Positions 1 through 13,300 of a stretch of DNA of 64,000 nt are shown here, one piece after another. The stretch spans positions 51,088,050 through 51,152,049 of the forward strand of contig CM019237.1 in the NCBI GenBank assembly GCA_009741485.1, in the 5' to 3' direction. The position numbers were made by a program, and so were the translations under genes. This DNA comes from Malurus cyaneus samueli. Its lineage: Eukaryota; Chordata; Aves; Passeriformes; Maluridae. Under the pieces are notes generated by a model that did no database searches, was not told where the DNA came from, and saw only the letters and a list, made by a program, of their open reading frames with translations. Numbering within the stretch: the stretch's first letter is position 1; each line of letters starts with the position of its first letter.

Positions 1-3000
1 TGAGCAGAGAAGTTCCCCTGTCCTTTGCACTTAGATCTGTGCAGTTATCTCCCAAGGAAGCTCTCAGTTGCTGTGTACACTACTTGTCATCCCTACTGAC
101 AGTGTGAAAGGCTCTGCGTTTACTCAGATGTGAAGCAAATGCCATGTGTCAGAGCAACCAGATGTGATGGGAACAAGAGGTCTGAGCACAATGATTCTCT
201 TTGGTTGCCTTCAGATGAGTAATTTCCAAAGGCTGAGATAGAAATTTAATAATAAGATTAAGTTAAGTTAATAAGATCTTGCTAATTTTTAACCCTGTTG
301 CTTTTGTTCTGCTATAGAGAGGCCAGGCTTAGCTCTCCACACATGCTATGATCTGTGCAATTCCAGCATGGTTGCCAAATACTATTTTTTTGAAAGCAGG
401 AACCCAAATGCTTTATTTGGATGTTAATAATATAAGGGCAGTTTCTTTGCAGTGTTCAGCAACCAAACTTTATCAGGGGTTATCAGCTTCCCCCAGGGAG
501 CAAGTCTGAAAATGTTTTGTAAGCTGAAAGTGCTAAATACTATAAAACTGAAACAATACTGCTCCATTACAATCGTCAGTGAATAAATGATGCAGCTATA
601 CATCTGTACCCATGCATGTTGGAGGAAGAACACTGAGATAATTCTTAAGTGTTAAGAGAAAGAAAACCAAGCAGGCAAATAGAAACAGGGAAGGCACAAA
701 GAAAAAAAACCTAGAAAAGTGAAGCCACTCATGAACAGCAAAGGAGAGAACATCAAAGTGAAGAGATTGAATGTAGCAGCTGGAATTGAATGTTGGTGTC
801 CCAGTCTTTTAAGTACTATTGCTACTAACAATTATGTGCTATATTTCCTAATAGTATCTCTCAGGATTTCCCAAGTGTGGCAAAATACTCTGTCTTGCAA
901 GGAGAAAGAGGGATGAAACCATGCAGCAACATGTGCTGGCAGCAAGACCACAGCTGCCTAGTAGCCCATGGCTGTCCATCAGCAGTGGGAGTTCCTGTAT
1001 TTTCATTCCCAAGAAATTAAATACTATCAATATCTAGTATCTATTGATACTAGTATCAATTTCCCATAAAAAGCATTGTTAACTTGGAAAACAGCATTAG
1101 TTGATTATAGAAGAAGCCCTGTCCATCTCTCTTTGGTTACCTGATGTAGGTCTTAAGAGAATGAGTAAAAGGCAAGGATGCACTGGAGAGTCTATGCATT
1201 GGCCAGTGCTGCAGTCTTTGTTTGCCTGTGCAGCACAAGAGCTGTGCAATGTTTACAGAACACCCTGTACATTTTCTAAAATTAATGTAATCACAGAGGT
1301 TCATCAGCTCAGCCTTCCTTTCAGTGTATAGCAGATGCTCTGAAATTACTTGGTGAGAACTTACACACCACAGATTTGCTAATACAGCCCCGCTGGCTGC
1401 AGCAGTATTACTCAACCTAAAAATGATAACTACTTTCCTGATCATATCCCAGCTCCAGGGCGAGTTGCACAATATTCTTGCACCCTCATTTTCTTGCTGA
1501 GGAACACTGGATGTCTGGAAGATAATGCAGCATGCCCAGCAGATACCTGCCTCTAAGAATCACCACGGTTGGAAATATTTTCTTCTCACACACACTTAAC
1601 TTGTTTACTTCTTTTCCTCTCTTATCTTTGACCTGCAACATAATTTTCATCATCCTGCCCATTTTCTGTTTAGCCCTAGTGTGACTTCAGGCAGTTTCAG
1701 CAGTGCAGTGAGGACTGCAGTAGGCTACTTTGTTTGGCATGTTAGAATAATTCTTCTAGGTATTTAAAAACATCTGACTTACCCAAAGTTGGTTCCAGCT
1801 ACATAAAGGTAAAGGATAAATTAAGGGGGAGAAGCCCCAATAGTTGAATTTGTTACCTAATGGCTGTCTCTCTTTTTGTTGTTTTTCTATAGTGGCCTAA
1901 AGTGAAGAAAAAAACTGACAGAAACTTTGTGTCCTCTGAATAAAACACTGTGCACCCGAAGAAAGGGATGGGGTGCTCTGTGGGTGGGATTAGATATATC
2001 ATGACAGAGCAGCTGACTTGCTTCAGCCTGATGAAAATTGAACTACACCACTTCTTTGCCTTGAGGAGGTCTCTGAAATACAGGGGAGTGCCTTTCCCTC
2101 CTTGGGGCACTTGCAGGGAGAGCTCTGCCAGCAGGAAGAAGAAAGAAGCTAGGAAAGGAGAATTGCTTTCATCACGTTTTCTTAAACCCCTGTGCTGATA
2201 AAACTTTTGACTAGTTCCATTCTTGTGCCACTTGGGGCTGGCTACCCAATCACATGAGGCTTAAAAATCGCATTAAAAACACAAAGGAAAATTCCTCAGC
2301 GGGACTAAATCACCCTCACAGCCCTGGGGTTCCTTGTGCCCACTATTTGGAGATGGACTGACAAAGCTGTGCCCATACCATGGAAGGGGGTCCCCAACAC
2401 AGATATCTGCCTTCAAAAAAAAATGTATGGTAGAGGATGAGAAGGAGAGTAAGGCTCTGCCCAGTTCTGAAAGGCAGCATGCAAGTTTTTCCCCAGGGAA
2501 AAGGCATCTTTCTGAGATAGCTCTCTAAAGAATTAAAGATAACATACCTAATTTATAATCATAAACTGTTTATGCTCATTGTGGTTTTTACTCCTGGGTA
2601 GCTGCAACACCAAAATCAAAGTTATGTCACAGTCTATGACAAAGAATACAGTTACCACAAGAAAAAAAAAAAAAGCAGTGAGCTTTGCTATCTAATCTCA
2701 AGTAATAGAGACATTTCAAATAATGAATGTTATAGAATATAAATAGAATATAAAGATCTAACAAGTGTATATGCTTATAATATTATTATATAGTATTTAG
2801 AATTAAAAATAAAACTATGGTATTTATTTAAGAGTATAATGCAAGGTTCAGAGATGAAAACAAAAAAATCTCACTGCCCAGGTTACACTTCTTTCGAAGT
2901 GGCAGAGCACATGTTGTGCAAACACATCTGTGATTTATTCACATACTGGGAACTGAAAGGGTACTGGAGCAAAATCTTTGCTGGGATAATTTGCCATTAA

Positions 3001-3580
3001 CTGCTCAATCTCTTCTCATTGACACTTATGTTACAGGTGGAGGCAGCCACAGGCTGGGATGTGGTCACATACATGTCATATATCTCCTATGTTACTGCCC
3101 ATATATTTCAGCTACCTTGAGAAGTACACTGGCTTTTCCAGGTATTTTACCTGGAGGCTGATAAGCATGGAGGAAGTCACAAAGTAACACAGCAGAGAGA
3201 ACAGAAAAGTGAGAAAAATCTGCTCACTGTGATGCTTTCAAACAGGCCCAAATCAAAAGTCAACATAATTTCTTGCTATTGTGACACATTTTCCTCCTCC
3301 CAAGCTCTACTAACAGTCTCTGTTACTGAGCTGCTCTGACTCAATGCTTGATACTGTTTCATAACCTTACGTGATGCAAAGTCGTTACACAATTGCAACT
3401 CCGGTATAGCAACTTTCACTTTTTAAAAAATAATCTTACCACTAAACGGCCAACTCATATCACGGTGCATTTTGTGCTGATGTATAAGCATTACTTAAAA
3501 ACTCAGAATTAAAACCAAAGCCCTTTCTTTCACCCTTTAAGAAATGTTCCTCAGCGACACTGAAGGAAGATACTTTTACT
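1..3580. other. Intergenic spacer, no gene seen
   Basis: AT-rich sequence with only short, stop-interrupted reading frames on both strands. I see no exon bounded by credible splice sites and no recognisable protein segment. In mammals TSPO lies beyond the MCAT promoter in the divergent orientation; no TSPO-like segment was found here, so it probably lies outside the window. Confidence 0.6.
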
Positions 3581-3589
3581 TAAATAGCA

Positions 3590-4457
3590 CCGCGAAAACA
3601 CCGGGGGGGGGAGAGCGAATGTAGCCCGTGTGCGCGGCAGAGCCGCCGGTCCCGGTGAGACTAGAGGAACAGGTTCTGCCTTTCGGGCGTGCGCGCACAG
3701 ACCGCCGTGAACCACTGAAAAACTCATTTGCCGATAAATTATCAATAAACCTCCTAACTTGGTTCTTTTTTTTTTTTTTTTTGTTTTTAAATATATTTTC
3801 CACGTTAAACACCGGCATGGAAAAGCCCTGAGTGTTTGCCCAAGTCCTCTCGGCTCGTGAGCGGCGGCACTGTCGCGCCCCGCCCGTCTCCATCCAGCGC
3901 CGCCGGTCCCGTCCTGCCCGGTGGGATCCCAGCTGGGCGGCACGGGGCTATCGCCGGCTGCAGGAAGCGGGATGGCCCCCCTCACCCTGCTCCGCCAACC
4001 CGCGAGGGAACCGAGGGCCGTCCGGGGCGCGGCGGGGTCCCGGCGGCGGAGAGCTCCAGAGGCCCGGGACCCTCGCGGGGGCTGGGGGGGGTCGGACGGC
4101 CCCTCGGAGAGGCAGCCGGGCCCCGTTCAGGAGCTGCATTTCCCCCTAGAGCTCCCCGTCCCATCTTCGCCATGCCAAGGGCAGCACCGGCGTTACTCCT
4201 CTCCACGCTGCTGCTGCTGCGCTGCGGTCGCGCTGCTCTCCCGGGAGAAGGAAGCACCGCCCCGGGCCGCGCGGTCCCGCCCGGCGGGCCTCGGCTCTGG
4301 GCAGGCGGAGCGCCTGGCGCGGACCCGTCAGGGGGCGAGCGCCGGGGCGGCTCGACCGATTCCCTCCCTCCTTTCCGTCCCCTCTGCGCGCCCGGCTCGG
4401 CAGCGGCTGCCGGCGGGGCCGCCCCGTTCCCGTGGCACGCCCGTTCCCGCGGCGGCC
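3590..4457 (+). promoter_or_regulatory. MCAT: CpG island / promoter region of MCAT
   Basis: A sharp change from AT-rich spacer to very GC- and CpG-rich DNA starts near 3600 and runs through MCAT exon 1 and intron 1 to about 5050. No TATA box is evident, as is usual for housekeeping CpG-island promoters. The transcription start cannot be placed exactly. The long open frames here on both strands are a by-product of GC-rich, stop-poor sequence. Confidence 0.7.
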
Positions 4458-6252
4458 ATGGGCGGCTGGCGCGGCGCCATGGCGGCTTGGTGGCTGCAGC
4501 GGGCGCGGCGGCCTCGCGGCGCTGCGCGGCGTGGGGCAGCTCCCGCCCCGGCGCTGGGGACCCGGCGGCGACCTGAGCGACCTCCTGCAGAGCTCGGTGG
4601 AGGCCGAGGAGCCGGGCGAGGCGCCGGTGAGGCGGGAGTGGCGGTGCCCCCGGGAGGGCACGGTGCTGCTCTTCCCCGGGCAGGGCAGCCAGTTCGTGGG
4701 AATGTGCCGCGGGCTGCAGCGCTACCCCGGCGTGCGGGACATGTACCGCCTGGCCGAGAAGGTGCTGGGCTACGACCTGCTCTCCCTCTGCCTGGAGGGG
4801 CCGCGGGACGCGCTGGACCGCACCCAGCACTGCCAGCCCGCCGTGTTCGTCGCCTCCCTGGCCGCCGTGGAGAAGCTCAACCACCAGCAGCCTGAAGTGA
4901 GGGGGCGCGGGGGGCCGGGCCGGGCTCGGGGTGGCGGCGCCTCGGGCCTGTCCCGCGGTGCGGCTGAGGCGCCGCTCGGCTCTGTCCCCGCAGGTGGTGG
5001 AGCGCTGCGTGGCGGCCGCCGGCTACAGCGTGGGGGAGTTCGCGGCGCTGGTCTTCGCTGGAGCCCTGGACTTTGCCGAAGGTGCCTGGTGGACGTGCGG
5101 AACTCCCTGCTAGGATCTCCCACCCCGGGCCCGTGCTGTTTGCAAAGCATTGCCTGTCATCACTGTGTCCCTCACGTTGTTTGTTTGTTTTTTTAATTAG
5201 AGGAAGAATTTTACTGTCTACTTCCCCTGTTCGTTTTAACGTGTGTAATCCAGCATTAAAAGCATTGACGTTCCACAAGAGTGCACAACTGCCGTTTCTT
5301 GCGCGCAGGTGCCCGCGCTCACATTCACCCAGCATCTCTTGTTTCTCTCCATAGCGCTGTACGCGGTGAAAGTGCGCGCCGAAGCCATGCAAAAGGCGTC
5401 GGAAGCTGTTCCCAGTGGAATGCTCTCGGTTATCGGTCGGCGAGAGGCAAATTATAAATTTGCCTGCCTGGAAGCCCGTAAACACTGTGAATCGCTGGGT
5501 ATAGAGAACCCCGTGTGCACAGTTTCAAATTATTTGTTTCCAGACAGCAGAGTCATTGCAGGACACTTACAGGTATTGCTTCAGAATAACTATTCCTTCA
5601 GTTGAACTGAGTATTTCCCTTTTTTTAAAACTTTTACTTTGCACTTTTCTGTGGGTATTATGTATAGCCTTAGTTTGTCCAAATAAAAGTATTTTATCTG
5701 TGGGTTTTTTTCCCAGCATGTGTTCAGTTGTTGGGTAGGGAAAGGAGTCCCTTTATCACAGCAAGTCTGATGTGGGGTGGCTGAGAAAACCTTTGTTGTG
5801 CAAGACTCACTTCTCTCTCTCTTTTATAGGCTTTGGAGTTTTTGCAGGAGAATGCCCGAAAATATTATTTTAAGCGTGCAAAAATGCTTCCAGTCAGTGG
5901 GGCTTTTCATACCAGACTTATGGAACCAGCAGTAGAGCCTTTGGCTGAAGTCTTAAAATCGATTGAGATTCAAAAACCACTGCTCTGTGTGTATTCCAAT
6001 GTTGATGGCAAAAAGTACATGCACTCAAAGCACATTCAGAAGCTGTTAGTGAAGCAGGTGGTGTCACCAGTTCTGTGGGAGCAGACCATGCACTCAGTGT
6101 ACGAAAGAAAGCAAGGAACGGAATTTCCTTACACCTATGAAGTAGGGCCCGGGAATCAACTAGGAGCCATTCTCAAACAATGTAATTTAAAGGCCTGGAA
6201 ACAATATAAGCATGTAGATGATCTGGAAGATGAGGAAACAGCGGAAATTTAA
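4458..6252 (+). CDS. MCAT: Mitochondrial malonyl-CoA:ACP transacylase, 4 exons, start region frame-disrupted
   Basis: This enzyme moves malonyl groups from CoA to mitochondrial acyl carrier protein in type II fatty-acid synthesis, which supplies octanoate for lipoate. Exons read as 4458-4896, 4994-5081, 5355-5572 and 5830-6252, all with GT/AG borders and matching phases. Visible family marks are LFPGQGSQ (about residues 71-78), the nucleophile elbow GYSVGEFAAL with Ser about 158, an Arg about 183 in KVRAEAMQ, and the catalytic His about 275 in SGAFHTRLMEP. The ATGs at 4458 and 4479 begin a plausible Arg/Trp-rich mitochondrial presequence, but they are one base out of frame with the body of exon 1, which has no in-frame ATG. 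Allowing one extra base between about 4500 and 4555 gives about 388 aa, close to the human 390. Intron 1 is only 97 bp and very GC-rich. Family identity is secure; the start is not. Confidence 0.93.
5682..5687 (+). promoter_or_regulatory. Possible intronic polyadenylation signal in MCAT intron 3
   Basis: AATAAA about 110 bases after the exon 3 donor, followed by a GT- and T-rich stretch like a downstream element. Reading exon 3 through its donor adds about 11 codons before a stop at 5603-5605, so a short transcript without the catalytic His could exist. This is an inference from sequence only. Confidence 0.25.
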
Positions 6253-6895
6253 GTAACATTTTGGGAAAAATCCACACAACTTATTTTTTCTGATTTAAAA
6301 CGTGCTCCCAGAAGAGGAAGTCTTAAACATTCTTGGCTTCTCATGTCATAAGGAGCATTATGTGCATAATTGCAATGAACATTTTCCTTTGAGTTCTTCA
6401 GGTGTGGAAGGGGAGAGCAAAGTTTGGCTCTTCCTTCTGTTTTGGGACTGCAAAGCTATGAACAAACAGGCCAAATAGCATTGTTCGGCCTCAATCCTGC
6501 AAGCATCTTTCCCTCTCTTTTTTTGGTTTGGTGGTTTTTTGGGGGGTGTTTTTTGGGTGTGGATTCAAGTTACATTTGGTAGCCGTGACTGTGGGGTGCA
6601 GGGATCTTCTGCCGGAATGCAGGGGTAGTACCAGGCTGTTGGTTCCGAGTTGTGGAGGGCTTTGTTCTGGGCTTGAGGGTGCATTTAGAGGAGCCATTTG
6701 TTGACACTGCTTTCAGTGTGTTGATTTTCCTGTTTTCTAACTCAGCTGACTTTGTGGGATGTTCATCTGTGTAAAATTCTCTTATTTTGTATCCATAATT
6801 GCCAAGTAGCAGCTGGGTAAGGCAGAAGATGTTACTAGAAAAATTATTTTCCTAAAGTTAAACTATAAATAAACTGAAGTTTTTCTTGCTATTTT
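6253..6895 (+). other. MCAT: MCAT 3' UTR with polyadenylation signal
   Basis: The sequence after the MCAT stop contains a canonical AATAAA at 6868-6873, followed by T-rich sequence. This is the first good signal after the stop and gives a 3' UTR of about 640 bases. Confidence 0.65.
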
Positions 6896-9880
6896 TATGC
6901 TTTGGGGTGCATCATTATTGGTTCTGTCTACATGGGGATGTAAGTAACTTTCGCTCCAGTTTTCCAGTGCCACACTGTTTGTACTAAGTTACACAAGAAA
7001 TGTTAACTGGAAAAAAAAAAGCTTAACAAAATTATTATGTGCATTTCCTGGCAGCAGGAAATGATGAGCTGGAGAGCAGCAGGGTTGCCCCGAACCCTCC
7101 TGGAAAGAGCTTCCCGGTTCCCATTTGTATTTTGGTATTTCAGTGCTGTATTTTATTTCCTTATACATTTACAGATGTATAGGAAAAATTTGGGATATAT
7201 TACTCAAGTCAAGTGACTGACCATGCCCTCAATAATGTATTATGAAATGCAGGAGAACTTCCTAATACAGTATCACTCATTCTGTAATTTCACATTTATG
7301 AAAGGGAGCGTGAATTAAAAACACTGGCCTTGATTATCATTGCTAAGTGGACTGTTATTGAACAGTTCTTTCGTGGACTGCAAGTGGCTGCTGTGCCTGC
7401 TCTTGCAGTACAAATTCCACTTTTAGCATGTGTAAACATTAACAGTTAGTAAAGTACTGAAGAATTTGTCAGCTTTACCATTGGACTGTTAGAGACTGAT
7501 GATTATGGGTTGGAATTACTGTGAAGAAAATTATTTCAGTGAATGATCCTGCATCACAGGTAAGGTGTTAATTATTCAGTAAAGCATACCATAGTCTTCA
7601 GTTAGAATTATTGGTTAGATTATTGCAACTAAATCCCATTCATATTATTAAACACTGGATTATGCTGTGTTAGAAGTTTCTGACCATGTCTTGCAAGAAC
7701 AAATGCAAGTGACTTTCAAACCAGCTTTTATGTTAGTTGGAGCTGAGTATGGTGTGTTGGTGGGTATAATTTTAGTGCTTTAAATTTCTGAACTCTTTAA
7801 TTATTAAACTTTGCTGAAAATGTTAGAAACATTTTTGTATTTGTACTATTCTTGCCATAAGTTTTTTCTTTTCTTCCCCACCCCTCCCCATTTCACTTGT
7901 TTGTACTTTTTGCTCGGAATTAAAGCTCCTTGGTAAAACCATGCTAGAAATTTTTTGTTTGCAGACCATTAGATAACCTTCACACCTTTGTCAGCTGCAG
8001 AATGCTGAAGGGAAGTCTGTATCCTAAAAGCATTCCAATCTTGTGGGCCTTGTTTAATTAGTGGGAAGAAGGACCCAATCACCACTGTGGGGTATTTGCT
8101 CTTTTTCTGAGCAGCAAGTGAGCCGAGGCTGCTCCAAAGTTTAGAGAACTTTGTGTCTCAAGACTAGAAGTCAAAGGGTATCATGCTCTTGTGCTGATGT
8201 TGCAATTTCTAGGAGCAGAGAAAGTGTGATGGAGTCTTCGTACCTCTGTATTGAGGGCTTCAGGGCTTGGTTTGTGTGGTGCTGTCAGCACAACCACACC
8301 TCGTGTGCTTGGTAACACTTGCCTGTGCCTGGGCACAGAGTGGCCAGATAATTAAGAACCCTGGATCTCCATGCATTTCTTTAATGTGTTTGCTCACCTA
8401 TCCCCTCTGCTTCTGGAAAATTAATGTTTAATATGTGAAAAGCTAGCGTGGCTCCTTCGCCTGTGAACAAGCAGAAACAGGATGTGGAAGAAAATCAAGT
8501 GCCGTAAATGTTGTCATATGAGGAAGTGTGCAGTAAAAAACAGAATTAGCTTTGGGTCTCCTGAGTCAGACTGTGGGGCTGTGACTAAAGGATTAACTGA
8601 CTGTGCTCCAGAGGCGAGAGAGGAGCCTGGCAGTGCTCTCTGGTACTCCAGTTAGTATTGGTGTTGATGCTGATTGGTGTTGCTTTGGATGCTGTTTGTG
8701 TTTCATTTGTTTCTTTGGTGTGATTGAATTTTATATTTCTCAAGACTGTGTTTTGCTCCATACATGCTGGATGATGAAATTCCTCTCTCTTGTGATTCAA
8801 AATCTTACATTATGGATTACAAGAGTGGAAAAAAGCAGTCACCCTGCAGAGTTCTTGGATGAAATAAGCAGTGCATCAGTCTCCTGTTCATCATTGCTCC
8901 CCTATGCATAAAGATTATTTATCTTGAGAGCATTTTGAAAAAATTATTCCAAATTATTTGGAACGTGTGCTGCTGCTTGAACTTTTGGGGTACACTGAAG
9001 CCATCACCCTTTCCATTCCTTCTTTGCATGCTTTCCTTTTGCTCCGCATTTCAAGTTGTTCAAAGGTATTTCAAAGTCCTTTGCATGAAATGGTCAAGTG
9101 AAATAGTCTAGTGGAGCTTCATGTTCCTTTTTCCCAGAAAAGTTTTTTGAGATGGGCAGTTAGGATCATAATGGGATTTAGGCACCCTTCATTAAAGAAA
9201 GGAATCATGTTCCTCAACACACTTAAATTTTATTTGCTTTGGCATTTGTCTTCACTAACTACAAGAGGGGCTTAAATTCTTTGTGCTTTAAGGCAGAGAC
9301 TTGAATTTGAAACTCCAACTTCTGAGTGCTTAGATCACAAATTCAGTGAGTATTGTATTTTCCTGTTTCAAAAATAGGCTATGGGTAGTAGTTCCTTGTC
9401 TGGGCAAGATGCAGGCATCCCCTGTGCTGAGGGGAATACCCAAACCACAGAGATGCACTTTCGTTTTCTCTCGCTGAGAGAGTCTACAGCTGGATACGGT
9501 GAAAACCAGCCTCTACAGGAAAGAGTAGGGGAGATACCCCCGGATAGAGAATAACTGGACATGACTGGGAGTTATTAAGAGAGGAAAAACCCAACTGTGC
9601 GTTACTTGCCACCCGTGGAGTCCAGGAGGGTGACACCTTGACCATCTTGATCCTGAAAGCTGTGCTCATGTTCCCCTTAGGCTTCAATTCCCCCCAAGCA
9701 CATGGCCTGCAAAAAGACCTGCAGCCTCTTAAAAAAACCCTTCCCAGAATTCCATCAAATTCTTGGGGTTTTGTTCTGGGCAGCTCATTCTTTTACTTTG
9801 AAAAGGGGCAGAACATATTGCCTTTAATGTGTGATAGCAGAGTCTTGGAAAATAAAGCAGAAAATAGTGCAAAAGTTTTC
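6896..9880. other. Spacer between MCAT and BIK 3' ends, no gene seen
   Basis: Tail-to-tail spacer between two convergent genes. Short open frames exist on both strands (for example near 8600-8900 and 9640-9900) but none has recognisable protein character or a convincing exon context. Confidence 0.55.
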
Positions 9881-10320
9881 AAGCAACAATTTAATTTTTA
9901 AAAAGTATCATGGTTTTAATCTTTACTATTGCTTTGACAGTGTTAAAATTTAAAGGATGTCCAGCATGCCTTCAGTCTTCCTCATATTCAGAATTTCTTT
10001 AACAAACTCATTTATAGGAAATAGACACTTTATATTGCATTAAAATAAACACAAAAAAAGGCAGACTTTCTAATCGCCTGGAGTCACATGTCAAAACCAG
10101 CAAGTCAGGCAGTTAACCAGCAACAACCTCCTTATTTATATGTTTTTTCTTAAAAAAAAGATATGAAACAGCAGTGACCCAGCACTAGCCTAGGTTTTAA
10201 ATATGAAAGAGATTTTTATCAGTGTAAATTTGAAAAACAAACCAGCTGCCACCACTAGGGTGTTAATGATGTTGGTCAGTGTCCAGCAATGACCTCTCTT
10301 GTAAATTCTGTGTGTTAATT

Positions 10321-13300
10321 CTACAGTCCATGAGTCATGGCCCACCAAAAGGCAGCAACAAGCAAAGCTGCAGGCACCAGCTTCTGGCAGAGGCACCTAA
10401 AAGGAAGCCTGCAAGCCTGTGGGAAGAAAGAAGATGGTAATTAGAAATAACAAGTAGCAATAAGATGGTGCAGGAAAACTAAAAGAGTGCCTTTGTGGGA
10501 GGTCAGTGTGGACTTGAGAGCGCGGTCCAATTCTGGTGCAGAAATGCAGAGGGGTTCAGTTTTGCTGGTGGCTGAGACTGCTGCTGTGGCAGGGTCAGAT
10601 CCAGCCACTAAAGAACCCTCCTCGCTTCTCTGGGTAAACACTACTGGCAGTAGCTCTGCTCATCTCCCCAGGGAGACCCTTCTAGCATTCAATAGTGGCA
10701 GATGCCTCCCCTCTGAATGGAACCTGGGGACCTGTGTGGGATTTAGGCAGCAGCCTCTTAAAACCCTTCTTTTTAAATGAGAAATTTCAGCCTAAAGAGA
10801 AAAAAACAGAGCATTCAGGAGGCACCAATAAACTAAGGGATAAACCCCAACCTAAATCCACATTATATGCTTCACTCACTGACATTACAAGGGAGTCAGG
10901 TATTACTGTTGACTACTTGCCAACAAAACGGTGGGAGAAAAGACAAAGGGCATACCCAGCCTCCATGGCCAATGATCCATTTTGTCCAGTTACTGTTCAA
11001 AACATTTCCAAAGCTTCTTGTAACACTTTTAATAACATTCCATGTCTGGAAAACATGGATAGCAGCCCTGGTGATTTAAACACAACAGAGAAAGTATTAG
11101 GAGAGAAAATTTATTCTAAAAAGTGGCTAATAAAATACAAAGTTTAGGAAACAAAACCCAGCCAACCAAAACAAAGCCAAACCCAAACAAAAACGTTTAG
11201 TGTATTCCTTCCTGAAAGTGTATGTGTACATGTATATTTCTCAAAATATTTAGAATTAAGACCTTTGAAATCTAAAGATAATTTAGTTTCATAATTAAGT
11301 GAACAAGTGACAATCTTTGCAGTTGTTTCAAACTTAGAAGAGCATGACCTGATGAGAGCTGTTTATCCCTGATGAATCAGGACAGCAATACAGGACTGAC
11401 ATAGCAATGCCACAGGCTCTCTGAATCCAGCTTTAATGAGGTAGAAGGAGTATGTATATGTTATGTCCATACATTATGTTATGCTATGTTGTTTTTGTTA
11501 TGTTATGTTATGTTACATTTGTCATACAGCTGTAATTGAACCACATTTTCTGGTAGGTCTGCAGTGAGTGACCATCCTCTCCCAGAAGCAAGGAGAAAAT
11601 AAGGTAGAGTACCTGGGGGTTCAGACACGGCTGAGGATCTTATGTTAGGACACTGCTGCATGTCAGTTAATAACTATGCAGGACAACCCTTCAGGTCACA
11701 GCAGGCAGTTCAAACTAGTCCAGCCATGTTTCCTTGTATGAGCATGGGGAGGTTATTGCACATGCAGTAACATGTTAATCCCACAATGGGCTGCAGCATT
11801 TCACCACTCAATTGTGTTAAAAGTCATGTCTAAAGCTACTGTGCCTCTGAGAAATTTTAAACAGCAAGAAAGTATTCAGGTCTTTTGACTTTAAATGGCT
11901 ATAGTCTGTGGAAACAATTCACTATATACATTATTACAAAGCTTTTCCTTGTAAAAGCATCTGTTTTGCTTTTTTTAGGTTCTGTATGATGCAGCAGTAA
12001 TAGCAATACATTTTTTTTATTTTGTGTATAGGAACATTCTTTTTTATCTAACAGGATTTTTAAAAGGACCTGCCAATAGCATAACTTACACTCTTGCCAG
12101 GTGAAGCAGTGTTTCTTCTAATGTCCTGTGGTACCTCCTGTTAAATTCATCCCCAATCAGAGCCAGCTGATGGCCAACCTGAGTAGCTAAGCTGCAAAGC
12201 AGTCAGGATGTGCACGTTAGAGGAGAACTCTGCAACAGCAATTCTTTAAAAGCACTCTGCAAATGTCAGGTACCATTATTCCCCCAACACTTGGGATAAT
12301 CTGGGCATGTAAAAGGGGAATGTTACAGGGTTTTTGTTTCCTGTTATTTATGGGTTTATTAATAACACATCTTATGCCCATACATAAGAATTGTTTTGAT
12401 GTTTTCATTAAAAGCTATACATTTTGCACTTTTAACTAAATATGTTGGTTCTTTAGGTGCTTCTTTATACAAGACAACAGAATCCTGCTTTGGGTTTTTT
12501 GTTTGTCCCGCTCCCTCCCTCCCCTCACCCAGGTTAAAATATTGAAACAGCCTTCCCTTCAAACCTTTCAAAATATTTAATCTTACAAAAGTGTTGGCTT
12601 TTTCATCCAACAGATTTACTCCAGTGAGTTCCACTATGCAGTGTGGGTCTCCAGCTACTGGGTGGTGGCTGGGTAAGAACTGACCAAAACCTTAAGGCTT
12701 TCAGAGAGGTCCTGGGACATAAAGATATTTGAACAACATCTGTGGCAATGTTGATGCCAAAAACTGGTTATGTTTCCCTGATGAAAATTTCCAATTCAAT
12801 TCAGCTTCTCTTAGACATATGTTCTGTTTTGGTAAACAAATAATATGAATATACATTTTTAACTTGCATTTCTGCTGAGATCTGTTTATGAGATCTGCTG
12901 AATAGTTAGTGGTCTTAAGAGCTTAATTCTAGAGTCTGCTTGAAAAAATACTTGGGCTTGGTTTGGTCAGTCCATCAACCCAAAAAAAAAAACCAACCAA
13001 ACCCAAGAGAACCACAGACAGGAATTTTCACAGATGGGGAGAAAGACAATCCCTGACTCTTGTACTGGAAAAACATATATATTGGATTAAGAAAGACCCA
13101 AAGCAGCACTACTAGTTTGTTTTAAGTGGCGCCTGGAGAATTATGTAAAAATGGCTTCTTCAGCTGCTTGCTGTAACAGGTGGGTCTCTAATGAAGAGCC
13201 ACATCTGTGTCCCTGTGCAAGATTAAAACTTACAGACATTTAATGCAGCATAATCTTGAACAGTCAGTGTTAAGCACTACAGGTTATCTACACTTGCATC

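Noticed and set aside
3836..4895. Long open frames on both strands over the MCAT CpG island
   Set aside because: Explained by GC-rich, stop-poor sequence. Only the frame with LFPGQGSQ is supported by family motifs.
10190..10396. Minus-strand open frame giving a different hydrophobic C-terminus
   Set aside because: It is in another frame of the last BIK exon and needs an acceptor that breaks the phase with exon 4. The frame ending at 10321 joins in phase and gives a good tail anchor.
10695..11147. 150-codon plus-strand open frame with a possible acceptor at 10790 and an AATAAA near its end
   Set aside because: It lies opposite BIK exon 4. The minus strand has better splice sites and recognisable BCL2-family sequence, so the plus frame is an antisense shadow.
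11365..11430. Possible BH1-like exon in BIK intron 3 (AGFREPVALLCQS on the minus strand)
   Set aside because: The resemblance to the BAK BH1 region is weak (VALL only), the key NWGR is missing, and no donor/acceptor pair gives the needed phase 2 on both sides.
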